Source of the DNA: Metallyticus violacea
Taxonomy: Eukaryota; Arthropoda; Insecta; Mantodea; Metallyticidae
NCBI GenBank assembly: GCA_030762175.1
Contig: CM060842.1
Location: forward strand, 48,814,501-48,878,500
Direction of reading: 5' to 3'
DNA: 64,000 nucleotides
Within the stretch, counting starts at the first letter, position 1. Each line of letters begins with the position of its first letter. The notes beneath the pieces were generated by a model that was given only the letters and a program-made list of their open reading frames with translations, made no database searches and was not told the DNA's origin. The translations under genes were made by a program, and so were the position numbers. Positions 60,713 to 64,000 of this stretch are shown in pieces.

Positions 60713-61990
60713 CGAGGGTGATCCGAAAAGTTTCCGACCTAATAAAGATACAAGACATTTTTTCAGATTTTTTTTTTTTTATTATTTTTCAACATAGTCT
60801 CTCAGCGATGCTCCCCTCTCTGTAACCCGTCCAAATAATACTCGGCGTTTTTCTGTGTAAAATAATTGTTCACGAAGGTGATTGCCTCTTCATTTGACGA
60901 AAATCTCTGTCCTCCGAGCGCAATTTTCAGATGAGGGAACAAAAAGAAGTCGCTTGGGGCTAGATCTGGTGAGTAAGGCGGATGGTCAAGCAGTTCAAAC
61001 CGTAATTCGTGGATTTTCGCCATTGCAACCGCTGAGGTGTGAGACGGTGCGTTGTCGTGGTGAAACAGGATTTTCTTTTTCTGCAAATGTGGCCGTTTTT
61101 CCGCAAGTTCTGCCTTCAGCTTGTCAAGTAATGATGCGTAGTATGCTCCTGTAATGGTTTTTCCTCTTTGAAGATAATCGATTAAAATAACTCCATGACT
61201 ATCCCAAAAAACAGTCGCCATTACTTTCCCAGCCGAAAAAACAGTTTTTGCTTTTTTTTTTGGAGCCGGTTCCCCCTTTGCAGTCCACTGTTTGGATTGT
61301 ATTTTTGTTTCGGGCGTATAATGGTGTATCCAAGTTTCATCTACAGTAATTAATCGGCGCCAAAACTCGGATTTATTGCGGCTAAACTGCGCCAACAGAG
61401 CGTTGGAAATGTTCATTCGAACATGGTTTTGGTCTAACGTGAGCAAACGCGGCACCCAACGCGCGGACAGCTTTCTCATGTCTAAATGTTGATTTAATAT
61501 GTGACAAACACGTTCTTTTGACATGTTCATAGCCTCTGCTATCTCTCTCACTTTAATTCGGCGGTCGTCTAGCACCATTTGGTGAACTTTGACGATGTTT
61601 TCGTTGGTAGTTGCAGTTTTTGGACGTATCGAACGTTCATTGTCTCCCAAGCTCTTACGGCCACGTTTAAATTCGGCTGCCCAAAATTTTACTGTGGTAA
61701 ATGATGGTGCAGAGTCCCCATACACAGAATCCAACTCATCTTTGATTTGCGTAGGCGTATTGCCTTTCAAAAACAAATATTTAATGACAGCTCGAAACTC
61801 GATTTTGTCCATTTTCATACAAACACTCACATCAACTCACTCAAACGACTGTTACATAACAACTGAGCGTCCAAAATGGCTGAAACTTTAGTGAGTAACT
61901 GTCAACAGATGAACAACGAAATTCACTAGCTTTTATTTACGAGTGCTGCCATCTTCATGTTGAGGTCGGAAACTTTTCAGACCACCCTCG
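60713..61990 (-). mobile_element. near-intact mariner transposon
   Basis: 1278 bp bounded by inverted repeats beginning CGAGGGTGATCCGAAAAG at the left (plus strand) and CGAGGGTGGTCTGAAAAG at the right (read inward). They match at 26 of the first 28 positions. TA on both sides (60711-60712, 61991-61992) is the expected target duplication. The transposase ORF lies inside on the minus strand. Confidence 0.97.
60802..61830 (-). CDS. mariner transposase (D,D34D), C-terminus broken
   Basis: Encodes a cut-and-paste transposase of 342 residues; the usual start is probably Met7 (MDKIEFRAVIKY). Two helix-turn-helix regions (about 10-50 and 90-115) would bind the inverted repeats. WVPRLL is at 125-130, in the family's WVPxxL position. 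Catalytic Asp164 (TVDETW), Asp259 (FHHDNAPSH) and Asp294 (YSPDLAPSD) are intact with 34 residues between the last two. The ORF ends ...LQRGEHR, whereas relatives continue with RWEKC... and end DYVEK. A shifted frame just downstream (61 bases before the ORF-side repeat region, about 60785-60808) reads LRDYVEK then stop. This implies a small frameshifting deletion. It is likely inactive or impaired but recently arrived. Confidence 0.95.
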   Translation of the reverse strand: MSVCMKMDKIEFRAVIKYLFLKGNTPTQIKDELDSVYGDSAPSFTTVKFWAAEFKRGRKSLGDNERSIRPKTATTNENIVKVHQMVLDDRRIKVREIAEAMNMSKERVCHILNQHLDMRKLSARWVPRLLTLDQNHVRMNISNALLAQFSRNKSEFWRRLITVDETWIHHYTPETKIQSKQWTAKGEPAPKKKAKTVFSAGKVMATVFWDSHGVILIDYLQRGKTITGAYYASLLDKLKAELAEKRPHLQKKKILFHHDNAPSHTSAVAMAKIHELRFELLDHPPYSPDLAPSDFFLFPHLKIALGGQRFSSNEEAITFVNNYFTQKNAEYYLDGLQRGEHR

Positions 61991-61992
61991 TA

Positions 61993-62305
61993 TTAACATG
62001 ATAAACGTACTTGTAAAGTTTTGTTGATTTATTTTTTTTTATTTGAGAGCTTGTAAAATAATATGGGCTAATTACACACGTGAAGAGCTTTACTATTATG
62101 CATAACTGGTGTTACAGTTAAATTATTATTATTATAAAAGTCAGAATTTTAAAATAATATCGAAAGAGAAGTTACTGGAAATTCACAAAACAATCAAATC
62201 GTTATAAACATCAGAAATGCAATCAAAAGTGTTTACACAACAATAATACAAATTAGAATGGTTTACAATGGCCGTTTTGTACCTGTATTTACTGTGTAGC
62301 ATGGT
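61993..62305. other. AT-rich DNA, nothing recognised
   Basis: Spacer between the two mariner-type elements. Confidence 0.4.
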
Positions 62306-62591
62306 TCAATGCGTTTGGGATTTCTCAATATACTCCCCACCAACATCAGTACATCATTGCCATCTTCCTGATAACTTCATTTTGGCGTCTTGAAACCATT
62401 GTTTGGGAGTACCACGCCACCACTCTGGGACAGTTGCCTGAATTTCCTCGTTGTTTCCGAATTATTTTATCTTACAGCGAGTCTTTTATTTTGTCAACTA
62501 AGGCATAATCAGACGGGGCGAGATGCAGTGCGGCATAATAATGAACCCCAAAGATGCCAACTTTGCTGGTGTGGGGCCGCGCATTATCATA
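62306..62591 (-). pseudogene. mariner-like transposase relic, C-terminal third
   Basis: Minus strand from 62591 reads YDNARPHTSKVG, then a shortened stretch, HLAPSDYALVDKIKDSL and stop. After shifts it reads PKQWFQDAKMKLSGRW and GGEYIEKSQTH before a stop. DNARPHT and LAPSDY are the mariner/Tc1 motifs around the second and third catalytic Asp, here only about 26 residues apart because of a deletion. It is a different lineage from the 60.7-kb element. Confidence 0.75.
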
Positions 62592-63035
62592 TTTGAGTAT
62601 GAGACAGTATTCATCCCCTTTATCATCATGTTAATTAATCTCAGAAACTTCCATTTAATACCATTAGGTACATTAACATTATTGTTAATATCATTATTAA
62701 TATTACAGACATTATTTTTGGTATTTTGATTGTGTACATATGTTTCTCTATGTAATAAGTAATTTCATGAACCACGTATCGATGTACATTTCTGTATATA
62801 AGCCATATAGACAGAAATTTTAACACAGGAGGCGCTTGTTCGTTAATCCTTTAGGAAAACATTTAACAAAAGACACATTAGTGAAGGAGGGTTGTCCTTT
62901 GTAATAGCAAGGTCCCTGTGCTGTTGTGAACAATTTTAGAGAAGTTTGTTGTGTTTAAAGGCTATCGCTTGAGAAAGTTAGGTGTAAGAGTTAAAGAGCC
63001 TAGCGTGTTGTGAGATATTTAAGACCACTAAACTG

Positions 63036-63066
<31 letters not shown>

Positions 63067-64000
63067 AACTGTCGAATGGGAGAGGATGTTCTTTCCGTAA
63101 GAAACAATATGGGAAAAGACCTGTTGTAACAAGTTTGTAGTAGCCAGTCAGAAAGCTGGATTTGAACCGAAATTCTAGAATCTTCGCTAAAGAAAGTTTT
63201 CGCAGGACTAAATAGCGTTTTAACAGTATCTTATTCAAATCTTGTATAAAGAAGGAGTTTTCGAGCCTTCAGGGCCAGTATCACTTTTGTCATCGCTTTG
63301 TCACTTAATTAAGTTTCGTTCAGTGCATCAACTTTCGTTCCGATAAGTGCTGGGGTCATTATAAGTCTTGACTTAGACGCCGGCAGACAATCTTATTCTG
63401 AATTCTAATTTCGAAGCCGGCAGATTGTGTTTTCTAAAGTATTTATATCGAAGTTTACAAGCAGTGTACATTCGTAATTAAAATTTCAAAGAAGACGGGA
63501 CGCGTGCGGTGTTATAATCGTGACTCATTAGCCGATAGGGTGCGTTAAAGATTTTAAATGGACAACACGTGCTCGGCTCATCTTATCTATTTGATAAGCA
63601 TAGTGAGGCTTGATAAACTCAGAGTTGCGTCATACTCGAATTCCCTTCTCTTATGACGAACGGCACGAAGTTCAATAATATTGAAGTGTATCATATAATA
63701 AATTGTAAAACAAACCCACGTCTCCACGTGTACTCATAAACGCAACGAATCTCATTCCTTCTGTTTGACCTAATGTCAATTAAACAGTTAAGAAACCTAT
63801 TTCTCTGCATTGGAACGAGAACTGTAAGTGAACACCGAACTTCGGAGGCGATTAGATCATCATCAGCGATAGATGTCTCACCTTCATAAATCGACGATAC
63901 CAAAGTGAGGCCATTAAATTAAGCCAATCTCCTCACAATGCCCCTCCAAGGAACACTCCTGCACACCACTTCGCCTTTCGCCGGTGCTGAATCCTGTGCC
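62592..64000. other. AT-rich intergenic DNA to the window end
   Basis: Contains a poly-A run at 63041-63068. No gene, RNA or repeat relation was recognised. Confidence 0.4.

Noticed and set aside
1..64000. CRISPR arrays, operons, integrated prophage or viral genes
   Set aside because: No spaced direct repeats of CRISPR type, no dense gene strings and no viral protein motifs were seen.

Overview
The window looks like nuclear DNA of an arthropod, most likely an insect with a large, AT-rich, repeat-laden genome. It has no bacterial gene layout. It carries long non-coding stretches, many ATT/AAT microsatellites, several families of tRNA-derived SINEs, mariner-type transposons, MITE-like elements and a local satellite array. 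The species cannot be fixed by eye.

The one host protein gene I can support is a p21/p27-family cyclin-dependent kinase inhibitor (Drosophila dacapo family) on the + strand. Its CDI-domain exon ends at a GTGAGT donor at 9878. The reading frame resumes behind a TTTCTTTGTGCACAG acceptor at 56236. The join falls inside the PCNA-interacting (PIP-degron) motif, giving QTRLTDFW with a basic residue at +4. The inferred protein is 145 residues and the intron is 46,358 bp, so almost everything between 9.9 and 56.2 kb is intronic.

Layout. 1-0.9 kb: a decayed mariner transposase. 1.1-1.6 kb: a head-to-tail pair of SINE-A copies. 2.9-5.7 kb: a fold-back MITE with other elements inside it. 8.6-9.25 kb: a hAT-like MITE and a long purine tract. 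9.39-9.88 kb: dacapo 5' region and CDI exon. 9.9-56.2 kb: the giant intron, holding SINE-A copies (three with target-site duplications inside the intron besides older ones), SINE-B and a SINE-A/SINE-B chimera, at least six other tRNA-like SINE heads, an initiator-tRNA-Met relic, three fragments of one Tc1/mariner-like transposase family, a decayed transposase with FDLQ and CDGC motifs, an eight-unit ~90-bp satellite with a three-unit higher-order period, and two GC-richer islands with E2F-like and CCAAT-like sites. 56.24-56.7 kb: terminal dacapo exon and 3' UTR. 60.7-62.0 kb: an almost intact mariner with ~28-bp inverted repeats, a TA duplication and an intact D,D34D triad but a broken C-terminus. 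62.3-62.6 kb: another mariner-like relic.

I found no convincing new multi-gene system. The most informative items are the dacapo gene split through its PCNA degron, the higher-order satellite, the chimeric SINE and the near-intact mariner. All calls are by eye; no database search was run.
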